Origin: Actinacidiphila sp965342175
GTDB lineage: Bacteria > Actinomycetota > Actinomycetes > Streptomycetales > Streptomycetaceae
Assembly (NCBI RefSeq): GCF_965342175.1
Contig: NZ_CBDRBL010000005.1
Coordinates: forward strand, 80,010 to 144,009
Length of the DNA stretch: 64,000 bases
Reading direction: 5' to 3'
Numbering within the stretch: the stretch's first letter is position 1; every line of letters begins with the position of its first letter. A model generated the notes under the pieces. It was not told the DNA's origin. It saw only the letters and a program-made list of their open reading frames with translations, and made no database searches. Positions 7,181-14,906 of this stretch are shown here, piece after piece. The position numbers and the translations under genes are program-made.

Positions 7181-7966
7181 TCAGTGCTGCGCGGCGCCCT
7201 TGCGGCGGCGCGTCACCAGCACGGCGCCCGCGCCCACCAGCAGCAGCGCGCCGAGGGCGAGGCCGCCGACCTGCGCGCCGGTCTCGGCCAACCCGCCGCC
7301 CTCCGTGCCGGACGTGTCGGAGGCGCCGGGGGAGCCCGCCGGGGTGGAGTCCGTGCCGGACGGGGCCGCGGTGGCGGGGGCCGAGCCGTTCGGCTGCTCA
7401 CCGGTTCCCGGAGCGGACGCCGACGGCGCCCCGGAAGCGGCGGGCGGCTGCGGGGCCGTGGGGGACGCCGAGCCGGTGGGCGGCTGCGAGGCGGTCGGCG
7501 AGGCGGAGCCCGGAGGCTGCGTCCCGGTGCCGCCGTCGCCTTCGCCGTCGTCCGCGCAGTCGACCCAGAACACCTTGTGCTTGGCCTTGCCGTGCTCCCC
7601 GTCGAAGTTCCAGAAGAGCTTGTAGTGGCCGTCCGGGAGGGCCTGGTCCTCCGTGCGCTCGTGTCCGGAACCGTCGAGGGCCAGCGAGCCGGACTTCACC
7701 GTCTCGCCCTTGTCACCGCCGGTCGGGGACCACCGCTCGATGTGCCAGTCGGCCTGCTGGGCGCCGTCGAAGCGGAAGCCGTCGAGATAGAAGGTGCAGA
7801 CGTGCGGCTCGTTCTGGTGGAGCTCCTCGCCGGTCTTCGCGTCGTGGATCTTCACATTGCCGTTGTCGCCGGGAGCGTTGTGCGCGAGGGCGGCGGGGGC
7901 GAACAGCGCGGACGCTGCCAGGGCCACCGTCGCCGCGCACGCCGTGGTGAGGGCGCGCATGGGCAT
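7181..7966 (-). CDS. Sortase-anchored cell-surface protein (LAETG motif)
   Basis: The 261-residue protein starts at ATG 7966, giving a signal peptide that ends at APAALA. A beta-rich domain follows (about 27-130) with two Cys (HVCTFYLDGFRFDG and FWVDCAD) that could form a disulfide. Then comes a Ser/Pro/Thr/Gly-rich linker and a C-terminal sorting signal: LAETG, a hydrophobic helix and the basic tail RRRKG. LAxTG motifs are substrates of Streptomyces class E sortases, which would attach the protein to peptidoglycan. The globular domain was not recognised. It appears monocistronic. Confidence 0.88.
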   Translation of the reverse strand: MPMRALTTACAATVALAASALFAPAALAHNAPGDNGNVKIHDAKTGEELHQNEPHVCTFYLDGFRFDGAQQADWHIERWSPTGGDKGETVKSGSLALDGSGHERTEDQALPDGHYKLFWNFDGEHGKAKHKVFWVDCADDGEGDGGTGTQPPGSASPTASQPPTGSASPTAPQPPAASGAPSASAPGTGEQPNGSAPATAAPSGTDSTPAGSPGASDTSGTEGGGLAETGAQVGGLALGALLLVGAGAVLVTRRRKGAAQH

Positions 7967-8116
7967 ACCACCTTCAAGGTGTGAAAGACGGAATGCGGGG
8001 GGAGGTGCCCAGATTCCTCTGTCGATCACCGACACGTCAAGAAAGCTCCGTGCCCATTGATCACACGGCGTCCCCTATGCCCCATGGATGCGGGATAACG
8101 ATCAGGCCACCCGCCC

Positions 8117-8611
8117 TCACGAGGTGAGAAAGGCCGCCCCGAGGAGCGCGGCGCCGGCCGCGGCGGCGGTCCAGGCAGTGCGCGGCCAGCGCAGACCCCC
8201 GGCCAGGACCAGCGCGGCCAGCAGGAGAGCGCCGCCCAGCGGAATCCAGGCGTGCAGCACGCCGGGGAGCCCGCTGCGCACGACGTCGTCCGTGCCGGGC
8301 TTGACCGCCACCGGTATCCGCTCGCCGGTGCGGTGGGTGACCGCCTTGTCGATCGTCACCTCGTCCCGGGGCGAGCCGAGGCCCTCGGGCACGAAGGGCC
8401 CGGTGCAGGTGCCGGGGCCGCAGGCGGAGACCGTCATGGTGCCCTGCTCGCGGCCCTTGGTGAGCATGACGTGCTGGGCGGTCTTCCACGAGGTCCACAC
8501 TCCGGCCGCCAACATGATCAGGACCAGTGCGCCCAGCAGGACGATGCGGCCGACCAGCAGCAGGCCCCGGACGCTTTCGGCGGTGCGGCGGGCAAGACTC
8601 CGTTTGACCAT
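8117..8611 (-). CDS. Two-helix membrane protein, function unknown
   Basis: This 164-residue protein has an N-terminal transmembrane helix (about 20-42), an extracytoplasmic loop of about 70 residues with a close Cys pair (ACGPGTC) and one or two C-terminal hydrophobic helices (about 118-162). The loop contains ERIPVAVKPG and ends before the second helix. The close Cys pair suggests a small disulfide loop outside the cell. No catalytic motif was recognised. It lies just downstream of pth on the same strand, with a 49-base gap, and may be read with it. Confidence 0.75.
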   Translation of the reverse strand: MVKRSLARRTAESVRGLLLVGRIVLLGALVLIMLAAGVWTSWKTAQHVMLTKGREQGTMTVSACGPGTCTGPFVPEGLGSPRDEVTIDKAVTHRTGERIPVAVKPGTDDVVRSGLPGVLHAWIPLGGALLLAALVLAGGLRWPRTAWTAAAAGAALLGAAFLTS

Positions 8612-8660
8612 GCGGGCGATCCTTGGCCATCGCCCGGCACTCGGTCAACTCGCGCTCCGG

Positions 8661-9263
8661 TCACCCGTTGTAGGTGCTCTGCGCTTTCTCCAGGCCTTCA
8701 CGGATGAGCGACTCGACCGCGTCGGCCGCGCGGTCCACGAACCACTCGAGCTCCTTGCGCTCGGCCGAGGAGAAGTCCTTGAGGACGAAGTCCGCGACCT
8801 GCATCCGGCCCGGCGGGCGACCGATGCCGCAGCGCACCCGCAGGTATTCGGGGCCGAGCGCCTTGGTGATCGACTTCAGGCCGTTGTGGCCGTTGTCGCC
8901 GCCGCCCATCTTCAGCCGCAGGGTGGCGTAGTCGATGTCCAACTCGTCGTGCACCGCGACGAGGTTGCCGAGCGGCACCTTGTAGAAGTCGCGCAGCGCC
9001 GTCACCGGGCCGCCGGAGAGGTTCATGTACGTCATCGGCTTGGCCAGCACGACGCGGCGGCCGCCGATGCGTCCCTCGACGACCTGGGACCGGCTCTTGT
9101 GGGTCTTGAAGCGCCCGCCGATCCGTTCGGCGAGCAGATCGGCGACCATGAAGCCGATGTTGTGCCGGTTGCCGGCGTACTCCGGTCCGGGGTTGCCCAG
9201 ACCCGCCACCAGCCAGGGCCCCTCGGGGGCGCTTTCCGCTGCGCTCATGCTCATGCCGTCCAT
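8661..9263 (-). CDS. pth: Peptidyl-tRNA hydrolase
   Basis: Pth releases peptides from prematurely dissociated peptidyl-tRNA so that the tRNA can be reused. The 200-residue protein has all family marks: GLGNPGPEY with N24, NRHNIGF with catalytic H34, PMTYMNLSG, HDELD with D106 and DNGHNG with N127. The start is uncertain within a few codons, because three ATGs lie at 9263, 9254 and 9248; the fold begins at PWLVAGLG. The gene follows rplY on the same strand with a terminator hairpin between, the usual Streptomyces rplY-pth arrangement. Confidence 0.97.
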   Translation of the reverse strand: MDGMSMSAAESAPEGPWLVAGLGNPGPEYAGNRHNIGFMVADLLAERIGGRFKTHKSRSQVVEGRIGGRRVVLAKPMTYMNLSGGPVTALRDFYKVPLGNLVAVHDELDIDYATLRLKMGGGDNGHNGLKSITKALGPEYLRVRCGIGRPPGRMQVADFVLKDFSSAERKELEWFVDRAADAVESLIREGLEKAQSTYNG

Positions 9264-9272
9264 TCAACAGGA

Positions 9273-9306
9273 CCGCCGCCCCGCTCCTCGCGGAGTGGGG
9301 CGGCGG
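9273..9306 (-). terminator. Terminator after rplY
   Basis: A 15-bp stem (9273-9287 with 9292-9306, one G-T pair, loop TCGC) lies 22 bases after the rplY stop codon and just before the pth start. It can end or attenuate rplY transcription. Confidence 0.8.
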
Positions 9307-9327
9307 CCGGGAAGCGCGTGCGACCTC

Positions 9328-9930
9328 TTACTCGGCAGCGGCCTCGGCGCCCTCGCCCTCGGCGCCCTCGCCCTCGGCGGGAGCCTCGGCCTGGGCGGCG
9401 ACGACCTGCAGGACGACGGTGTCCTCGTCGACGGCCAGCGTGGTGCCCTTGGGCAGCGGGATGTCCTTGGCGAGGATGGAGGTACCGGCCTCCAGGCCCT
9501 CGACGGAGACGGTGACGCCGTCGGGGATGTGGGTCGCCTCGGCCTCGACCGGCAGCGAGTTCAGGACGTGCTCCAGCAGGTTGCCGCCCGGGGCCAGCTC
9601 GCCCTCGGTGCTGACGACGACCTCGACGGTGACCTTCTCGCCGCGCTTGACCGCGAGCAGGTCCACGTGCTCCAGGAAGCCCTTCAGCGGGTCGCGCTGG
9701 ACGGCCTTGGGGATGACCAGCTCCTTGCCGTCGCCCTCGATGTCCAGGCTGATCAGGACGTTCGGGGTGCGCAGGGCGAGCAGCAGCTCGTGGCCGGGCA
9801 GGGTGACGTGCTTGGGCTCGGCGCCGTGGCCGTAGATGACGCCGGGGACCTGGTGGGCACGGCGGACGCGACGGGCCGCGCCCTTGCCGAACTCGGTACG
9901 CACCTGCGCGGTGATCTGGACCTCGGACAT
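9328..9930 (-). CDS. rplY: 50S ribosomal protein L25/general stress protein Ctc
   Basis: This 200-residue protein of the CTC-type L25 family binds 5S rRNA in the central protuberance of the large ribosomal subunit. The N-terminal L25 domain covers about 1-92 (VRTEFGKGAARRVRR, VPGVIYG, RDPLKGFLEHVDLL) and the C-terminal TL5/CTC domain about 95-180 (KVTVEVVVSTEGELAPGG, SILAKDIPLPKGTTL). An acidic Glu/Ala/Gly tail ends the protein. The ATG at 9930 was chosen over an open frame that runs far upstream through prs, because the L25 fold begins there and GAGGAG lies about 10 bases before it. Confidence 0.97.
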   Translation of the reverse strand: MSEVQITAQVRTEFGKGAARRVRRAHQVPGVIYGHGAEPKHVTLPGHELLLALRTPNVLISLDIEGDGKELVIPKAVQRDPLKGFLEHVDLLAVKRGEKVTVEVVVSTEGELAPGGNLLEHVLNSLPVEAEATHIPDGVTVSVEGLEAGTSILAKDIPLPKGTTLAVDEDTVVLQVVAAQAEAPAEGEGAEGEGAEAAAE

Positions 9931-10070
9931 GGGGATCACACTCCTCGTGGAGACGACGGGACTCGTGTCGGTCGCCCAGCCCACGACGGGCCGTTCCACT
10001 TGCGAGGAGCGCGTCGATAACGGAGGGCCCGCACAGACGCGGACGGCCTCCCTCGCCGAGCAACTCGCTG

Positions 10071-10076
10071 AGTCTA
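10071..10076 (-). promoter_or_regulatory. Candidate -10 box for rplY
   Basis: TAGACT on the minus strand lies in the 227-base gap between prs and rplY, about 140 bases before the rplY ATG. It would give a leader containing an imperfect inverted repeat (GGAGGCCGTCC ... GGGCCCTCC). No clear -35 box is seen. Confidence 0.35.
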
Positions 10077-10157
10077 CCCGGCGGGGAGGCCGCCCCGGAA
10101 ATCGATCAGTGGGCGCGCAACGCGGCCCGCGACCGTGGTGCGCGGTGGGCGCCCGTG

Positions 10158-11135
10158 TCAGTGCCCGTCTTCGAAGAGGCTGGTCACGGAGCCGTCCTCG
10201 AAGACCTCGCGGACCGCGTTGGCGATCGTCGGAGCGATCGACAGCACCGTGATCTTGTCCAGGTGGAGCTCGCCCGGCGTCGGCAGCGTGTCGGTGAAGA
10301 CGAACTCGCTGACCCGGGAGTTCTTCAGCCGGTCCGCGGCCGGGCCGGACAGGACGCCGTGGGTGGCGGTCACGATGACGTCCTCGGCGCCGTTGGCGAA
10401 CAGCGCGTCGGCCGCGGCGCAGATGGTGCCGCCGGTGTCGATCATGTCGTCCACCAGGACGCAGATGCGGCCGCGCACATCGCCGACCACCTCGTGCACG
10501 GTGACCTGGTTGGCGACGTCCGGGTCGCGCCGCTTGTGGACGATCGCCAGCGGCGCACCCAGGCGGTCGCACCAGCGGTCGGCCACGCGCACCCGGCCGG
10601 CGTCGGGGGAGACGACGGTCAGCTTCGAGCGGTCGACCTTCGCGGCCACGTAGTCCGCCAGGATCGGCAGCGCGAACAGGTGGTCCACCGGGCCGTCGAA
10701 GAAGCCCTGGATCTGGTCGGTGTGCAGGTCGACGGTGAGGATGCGGTCGGCGCCCGCGGTCTTCATCAGGTCGGCGACAAGGCGGGCCGAGATCGGCTCG
10801 CGGCCGCGGTGCTTCTTGTCCTGGCGGGCGTAGCCGTAGAAGGGCACGACCACGGTGATGCGCTTGGCGGAGGCCCGCTTCAGCGCGTCGATCATGATCA
10901 GCTGCTCCATGAGCCACTTGTTGATGGGAGCGGTGTGGCTCTGTATGACGAAGGCGTCCGAGCCGCGCGCCGACTCCTCGAAGCGCACGTAGATCTCGCC
11001 GTTCGCGAAGTCGAAGGCCTTCGTCGGCACAAGGTTGACGCCCAGCTCACGTGCCACCTCCTCCGCGAGCTCGGGGTGTGCGCGGCCGGAGAAGAGCATG
11101 AGCTTCTTCTCACCGGTCGTCTTGATCCCGGTCAC
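10158..11135 (-). CDS. prs: Ribose-phosphate pyrophosphokinase (PRPP synthetase)
   Basis: Prs makes PRPP from ribose-5-phosphate and ATP, feeding purine, pyrimidine, histidine, tryptophan and NAD synthesis. The 325-residue protein shows the class I signature: FANGEIYVRFEESARG, the flexible-loop region PFYGYARQDKKHRGREP, the metal and phosphate site DLHTDQIQGFFDGPVDHLF, and the PRPP loop VDDMIDTGGT at about 226-235. It lies 151 bases downstream of glmU on the same strand, the usual glmU-prs order, which links UDP-GlcNAc and nucleotide supply. Confidence 0.98.
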   Translation of the reverse strand: MTGIKTTGEKKLMLFSGRAHPELAEEVARELGVNLVPTKAFDFANGEIYVRFEESARGSDAFVIQSHTAPINKWLMEQLIMIDALKRASAKRITVVVPFYGYARQDKKHRGREPISARLVADLMKTAGADRILTVDLHTDQIQGFFDGPVDHLFALPILADYVAAKVDRSKLTVVSPDAGRVRVADRWCDRLGAPLAIVHKRRDPDVANQVTVHEVVGDVRGRICVLVDDMIDTGGTICAAADALFANGAEDVIVTATHGVLSGPAADRLKNSRVSEFVFTDTLPTPGELHLDKITVLSIAPTIANAVREVFEDGSVTSLFEDGH

Positions 11136-11286
11136 TGCACCGTCTCCTTGGTGTTCAACGCAGCTTCGCCTTCGGTCAGGGGAGCTGGCGGAATTGTGTG
11201 CACCTCACACGGTACGCGCTGCATGGCGCGACCGCGCACGTGGGGAAGGCCACTTCGCCTCCGCTCCCCGTCAGCCGCGTGGCCGG

Positions 11287-12726
11287 TCAGACCTCCGGGG
11301 CTGCCTGGGCGGCCTGTTCGGCGGCGTGGGCCGCGGCGCTGCCGGGCCGCTTCCTGGCCACCCAGCCCTCGATGTTGCGCTGCTGCCCGCGCGCGACGGC
11401 GAGCGAACCGGCCGGCACGTCCTTGGTGATCACCGAGCCCGCGGCGGTGTAGGCGCCGTCCCCGACTGTCACGGGGGCCACGAACATGTTGTCGGAGCCG
11501 GTGCGGCAGTGGGAGCCGATCGTGGTGTGGTGCTTGTGCTGCCCGTCGTAGTTCACGAAGACGCTGGCGGCGCCGATGTTGGTGTGGTCGCCGATCGTCG
11601 CGTCGCCGACGTACGACAGATGCGGCACCTTGGTGCCCTCGCCGACGGTGGCGTTCTTCATCTCGACGTAGGTGCCGGCCTTCGACTTCGGGCCGAGCCG
11701 GGTGCCCGGGCGCAGATAGGCGTAGGGGCCGACCGTGGCGGCCTCGCCGATCTCCGCGCCCACGGCCACGGTGTTGCTCACCGTCGCGCCGGGGCCGACC
11801 GATGTGTCGGTCAGCGTGCAGTTGGGGCCGACCTCGGCGCCCGGGGCGAGCCGGGTCGTGCCGTAGAGCTGGGTGTTCGGCAGTACAAGGGTGTCGGGTG
11901 CGAACTCCACCGTGACGTCCACCCAGGTCGACACCGGGTCCATGATCGTCGCGCCGGCCAGCATCGCCCGGTTCAGCAGCCGGTCGTTGAGGATGCGGCG
12001 GGCCTCGGCGAGCTGTACGCGGTTGTTGATGCCGGCGATCTCCCGGTGGTCCTCGGCGGCCGAGGCGCCGACGCGGTGGCCGGCCTCGCGCAGGATGCCG
12101 AGGGTGTCGGTGAGGTACTCCTCGCCCTGGGCGTTGTCGGTGGTCACCTTGGCCAGCGCCTCCGCGAGCAGTTGTGCGTCGAAGGCGTACACCCCGGAGT
12201 TGATCTCACGCAGCGCCCGCTGCTCGTCGGTGGCGTCCTTCTGCTCGACGATGGCGAGCACCGAGCCGTCGTCGCCGCGGACGATGCGGCCGTAGCCGGT
12301 CGGGTCGGGCACCTCGGCGGTCAGCACGGTGACGGCGTTGCCGTCGGCGGCGTGCGCCTCGACCAGCGCGCGCAGGGTGTCCGGGGTGAGCAGCGGGGTG
12401 TCGCCTGCGGCGATCACCACCGTGCCGGTCAGCTCCGGGAGTTCCGCGAGGCCGGCCCGGACGGCGTGGCCGGTGCCGTTCCGCTCGTACTGCACGGCGG
12501 TGCGGACCGACGCGTCGGTCTCGGCCAGGTGGGCGGTCACCTGCTCGCGGGCGTGGCCGACGACGACCAGCAGGTGCTCGGGCTCGAGCGCGCGGGCCGC
12601 CGCCACGACGTGCCCGACCAGTGTCCGGCCGCTGATCGCGTGCAGGACCTTGGGAGTCGCGGACTTCATACGGGTGCCCTCACCCGCGGCAAGGACGATG
12701 ACGGCAGCCGGGCGGTGGGCGCTCAC
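11287..12726 (-). CDS. glmU: Bifunctional GlmU: GlcNAc-1-P uridyltransferase / GlcN-1-P acetyltransferase
   Basis: GlmU makes UDP-GlcNAc, the precursor of peptidoglycan, in two cytoplasmic steps. The N-terminal uridyltransferase domain has the nucleotide-binding motif LAAGEGTRMKS (about 12-22) and GDTPLL. The C-terminal left-handed beta-helix has hexapeptide repeats (VGPNCTLTDTSVGPGATVSN), the segment VPHLSYVGDA with the catalytic His and NYDGQHKHHT for acetyl-CoA. The length of 479 residues is normal, and the end is Ala-rich. It is the first gene after tRNA-Gln on the minus strand and precedes prs. Confidence 0.98.
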   Translation of the reverse strand: MSAHRPAAVIVLAAGEGTRMKSATPKVLHAISGRTLVGHVVAAARALEPEHLLVVVGHAREQVTAHLAETDASVRTAVQYERNGTGHAVRAGLAELPELTGTVVIAAGDTPLLTPDTLRALVEAHAADGNAVTVLTAEVPDPTGYGRIVRGDDGSVLAIVEQKDATDEQRALREINSGVYAFDAQLLAEALAKVTTDNAQGEEYLTDTLGILREAGHRVGASAAEDHREIAGINNRVQLAEARRILNDRLLNRAMLAGATIMDPVSTWVDVTVEFAPDTLVLPNTQLYGTTRLAPGAEVGPNCTLTDTSVGPGATVSNTVAVGAEIGEAATVGPYAYLRPGTRLGPKSKAGTYVEMKNATVGEGTKVPHLSYVGDATIGDHTNIGAASVFVNYDGQHKHHTTIGSHCRTGSDNMFVAPVTVGDGAYTAAGSVITKDVPAGSLAVARGQQRNIEGWVARKRPGSAAAHAAEQAAQAAPEV

Positions 12727-12793
12727 GGAAGGGCTCCTCGGCGTGGGGTGATGGTCACCCGAAGGATACCGGGGCGTTTCGGGCGGTGAACGC

Positions 12794-12825
12794 GGAAGGG
12801 TCGCGGCGCTCGCCGCGACCCTTCC
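12794..12825 (-). terminator. Terminator after tRNA-Gln
   Basis: A perfect inverted repeat (arms 12794-12808 and 12811-12825) starts 8 bases downstream of the tRNA 3' end, between the tRNA and glmU. It probably ends the tRNA transcript. Confidence 0.85.
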
Positions 12826-12832
12826 ACCCGCG

Positions 12833-12903
12833 CTCCGCTGCCAGGATTCGAACCCGGACTTAAGGGACCAAAACCCTCAGTGCTGCCGTTACACCACAGC
12901 GGA
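12833..12903 (-). tRNA. tRNA-Gln (anticodon UUG)
   Basis: The minus strand folds into a complete cloverleaf of 71 bases: acceptor arms TCCGCTG and CAGCGGA, a 3-bp D stem, anticodon stem GAGGG/CCCTT around loop TTTTGGT (anticodon TTG), and T arm CCGGG-TTCGAAT-CCTGG, then discriminator G. CCA is not encoded. UUG reads CAA directly and CAG by wobble. A terminator follows. No integrase or attachment-site duplication is seen beside it. Confidence 0.97.
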
Positions 12904-13089
12904 TGGACGCCCCGGCCGAGCAGGATATCCGTCCACCTGCCCCGCCGGCCCCCACCACTATGCCGCACTGGCCGCCTCCCGTGCGACGAGAAAGACCGGT
13001 GCTGTCCCTCCACGAACGTGGGTACATCTCACAAGAGCCGCATAGCGTCGACACGCGCGCTCTGGCCGTCCGCAACTTAGCGCTGCCAT

Positions 13090-13112
13090 ACTTACGAAGC
13101 CGTAAGTTACGG
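13090..13112. promoter_or_regulatory. Overlapping palindromes before the desaturase gene (candidate TetR operator)
   Basis: Two inverted repeats share one half-site: ACTTACGAAGCCGTAAGT (13090-13107, 7-base arms) and CCGTAA-G-TTACGG (13100-13112). They lie 35-57 bases upstream of the desaturase ATG, a promoter-proximal place. The downstream TetR protein is the obvious candidate binder. Confidence 0.7.
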
Positions 13113-13146
13113 TGGCGTAGCCCCCGACCTTCATTGAGGGACCACC

Positions 13147-14136
13147 ATGACCACACAGACCGACGTGATCACCGAGTCCCCGGACCCCGGTGCCGGCGGC
13201 GGGGCCCCCGCTCCCCGCGCCACCCTCGGTGGTGACAAGAAGCAGTCGCTCGAGCAGATCACCCTCGGACTCTTCATCGGCATCCCCTTCCTCGCCCTTG
13301 TCGCGGCCGTCCCGCTCGCCTGGGGATGGGGCATGAGCTGGCTCGACCTCGGGCTGATGGTGGGGATGTACTTCCTCGGCTGCCACGGCATCACCATCGG
13401 CTTCCACCGGCACTTCACGCACGGCTCGTTCAAGGCCAAGCGCCCGCTGAAGATCGCCCTGGCCATCGCCGGGTCGATGGCGGTCGAGGGGCCGATCGTG
13501 CGCTGGGTCGCCGACCACCGCAGGCACCACAAGTTCTCCGACGCCGAAGGCGACCCGCACAGCCCCTGGCGGTACGGCGAGACCGTCCCCGCCCTGCTCA
13601 AGGGCCTGTGGTGGGCCCACATGGGATGGATGTTCGACGAGGAGCAGACCCCCCAGCACAAGTACGCCCCCGACCTGATCAAGGACCCGGCGATCCGCCG
13701 GATCAGCCGCGACTTCTGGCTGTGGACGACGGTCTCCCTGCTGCTCCCGCCGCTGATCGGCGGCCTGGCGACGATGTCCTGGACCGGTGCGGCCACCGCC
13801 TTCTTCTGGGGCTCCCTGGTCCGCGTGGCCCTGCTGCACCACGTCACCTGGTCGATCAACTCGATCTGCCACGCGGTCGGCAAGCGCCCCTTCCGCTCCC
13901 GCGACAAGTCGGGCAACGTCTGGTGGCTGGCCGTGCTGTCCTGCGGCGAGTCCTGGCACAACCTGCACCACGCCGACCCCACCGCTGCCCGGCACGGGGT
14001 GCTGCGCGGCCAGATCGACTCCAGCGCCCGCATCATCCGCTGGTTCGAACTCCTCGGCTGGGCCAGTGACGTACGGTGGCCGAGCGCTGACCGCATCGCG
14101 GCCCGCCGCCGGGAGGACGTCGGCGAAGCGGCATGA
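13147..14136 (+). CDS. Acyl-CoA/lipid delta-9 fatty acid desaturase
   Basis: This 329-residue membrane-bound di-iron desaturase would put a cis double bond into saturated acyl chains, tuning membrane fluidity. The three His boxes are present: HRHFTH after GCHGITIGF, HRRHH in VADHRRHHKFSD, and HNLHH in GESWHNLHHAD. Hydrophobic pairs of helices lie at about 42-80 and 195-235. The next gene, a TetR regulator 7 bases downstream, probably controls it through the palindromes upstream of the ATG. An electron donor is not encoded nearby. Confidence 0.94.
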   Translation: MTTQTDVITESPDPGAGGGAPAPRATLGGDKKQSLEQITLGLFIGIPFLALVAAVPLAWGWGMSWLDLGLMVGMYFLGCHGITIGFHRHFTHGSFKAKRPLKIALAIAGSMAVEGPIVRWVADHRRHHKFSDAEGDPHSPWRYGETVPALLKGLWWAHMGWMFDEEQTPQHKYAPDLIKDPAIRRISRDFWLWTTVSLLLPPLIGGLATMSWTGAATAFFWGSLVRVALLHHVTWSINSICHAVGKRPFRSRDKSGNVWWLAVLSCGESWHNLHHADPTAARHGVLRGQIDSSARIIRWFELLGWASDVRWPSADRIAARRREDVGEAA

Positions 14137-14143
14137 TGGGCGG

Positions 14144-14815
14144 GTGAGCGACGGCAGAAGTAGCAGCAGGGGCAGCGACGGCGCACCGTCGCGGCGTACC
14201 CGGCGGGTGCGCATGACGGGCAAGGAACGCCGCGAGCAACTCCTCGACGTGGGGCGCGCGCTCTTCGCCGAACGCGGTTTCGAGGGCACCTCCGTCGAGG
14301 AGATCGCCCACAAGGCGGGCGTGTCCAAGCCGGTCGTGTACGAGCACTTCGGCGGCAAGGAAGGCCTCTACGCCGTCGTCGTGGACCGTGAGATGCGCTG
14401 CCTGCTGGACATGGTCACCGGTGCCCTGACCGGTGGCCACCCCCGGGAACTGCTGGAAGAGGCCGCCTTCGCCCTGCTCGACTACATCGAGCAGGACACC
14501 GACGGCTTCCGGATCCTCGTCCGGGACTCGCCGGTCGCCCAGTCGACCGGCACCTTCGCCTCGTTGATCAGTGACATCGCCACCCAGGTGGAGGACATCC
14601 TGGGCATGGAGTTCAAGCAGCGCGGCTTCGACGCCAAGCTCGCCCCGCTCTACGCGCAGGCGCTGGTCGGGATGGTCGCGCTCACCGGGCAGTGGTGGCT
14701 GGACGCCCAGAAGCCCAAGAAGGCGGAGGTCGTCGCCCATCTGGTGAACCTCTCCTGGAACGGGCTGTCCGGACTGGAGCCCAGGCCCCGCCTGATCGGC
14801 CACCGCAAGAACTGA
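14144..14815 (+). CDS. TetR-family transcriptional regulator of the desaturase
   Basis: This 223-residue protein has a TetR helix-turn-helix at about 27-75 (RREQLLDVGRALFAERGF, EEIAHKAGVSKPVVYEHFGGKEGLY) and a larger helical ligand-binding domain. The GTG at 14144 lies just after the desaturase stop, but an ATG at 14213, giving 200 residues, is an equally good start; the first 23 residues are Ser/Arg-rich. In this gene order the regulator probably senses acyl-CoA and represses the desaturase. That link is inferred from position. Confidence 0.92.
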   Translation: MSDGRSSSRGSDGAPSRRTRRVRMTGKERREQLLDVGRALFAERGFEGTSVEEIAHKAGVSKPVVYEHFGGKEGLYAVVVDREMRCLLDMVTGALTGGHPRELLEEAAFALLDYIEQDTDGFRILVRDSPVAQSTGTFASLISDIATQVEDILGMEFKQRGFDAKLAPLYAQALVGMVALTGQWWLDAQKPKKAEVVAHLVNLSWNGLSGLEPRPRLIGHRKN

Positions 14816-14842
14816 CGCCGTCGCGGGCGACGCCCCGGCGCG

Positions 14843-14890
14843 ACGGCGAGGGCGGTACCTCCCCCTGCGGGGAGGCACCGCCCTCGCCGT
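14843..14890. terminator. Bidirectional terminator between the TetR gene and ppc
   Basis: A long stem, arms 14843-14864 and 14869-14890 with one A-C mismatch and loop CTGC, lies between two convergent genes. It serves both transcripts. Confidence 0.92.
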
Positions 14891-14906
14891 GTCCAGAGGG
14901 GCCAGG

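Noticed and set aside
11035..12789. 584-codon plus-strand frame opposite glmU
   Set aside because: Shadow of glmU; no start signal or family match.
12833..12903. tRNA-Gln as an integration site for a mobile element
   Set aside because: No integrase, no direct repeat of the tRNA 3' end, and core genes on both sides.
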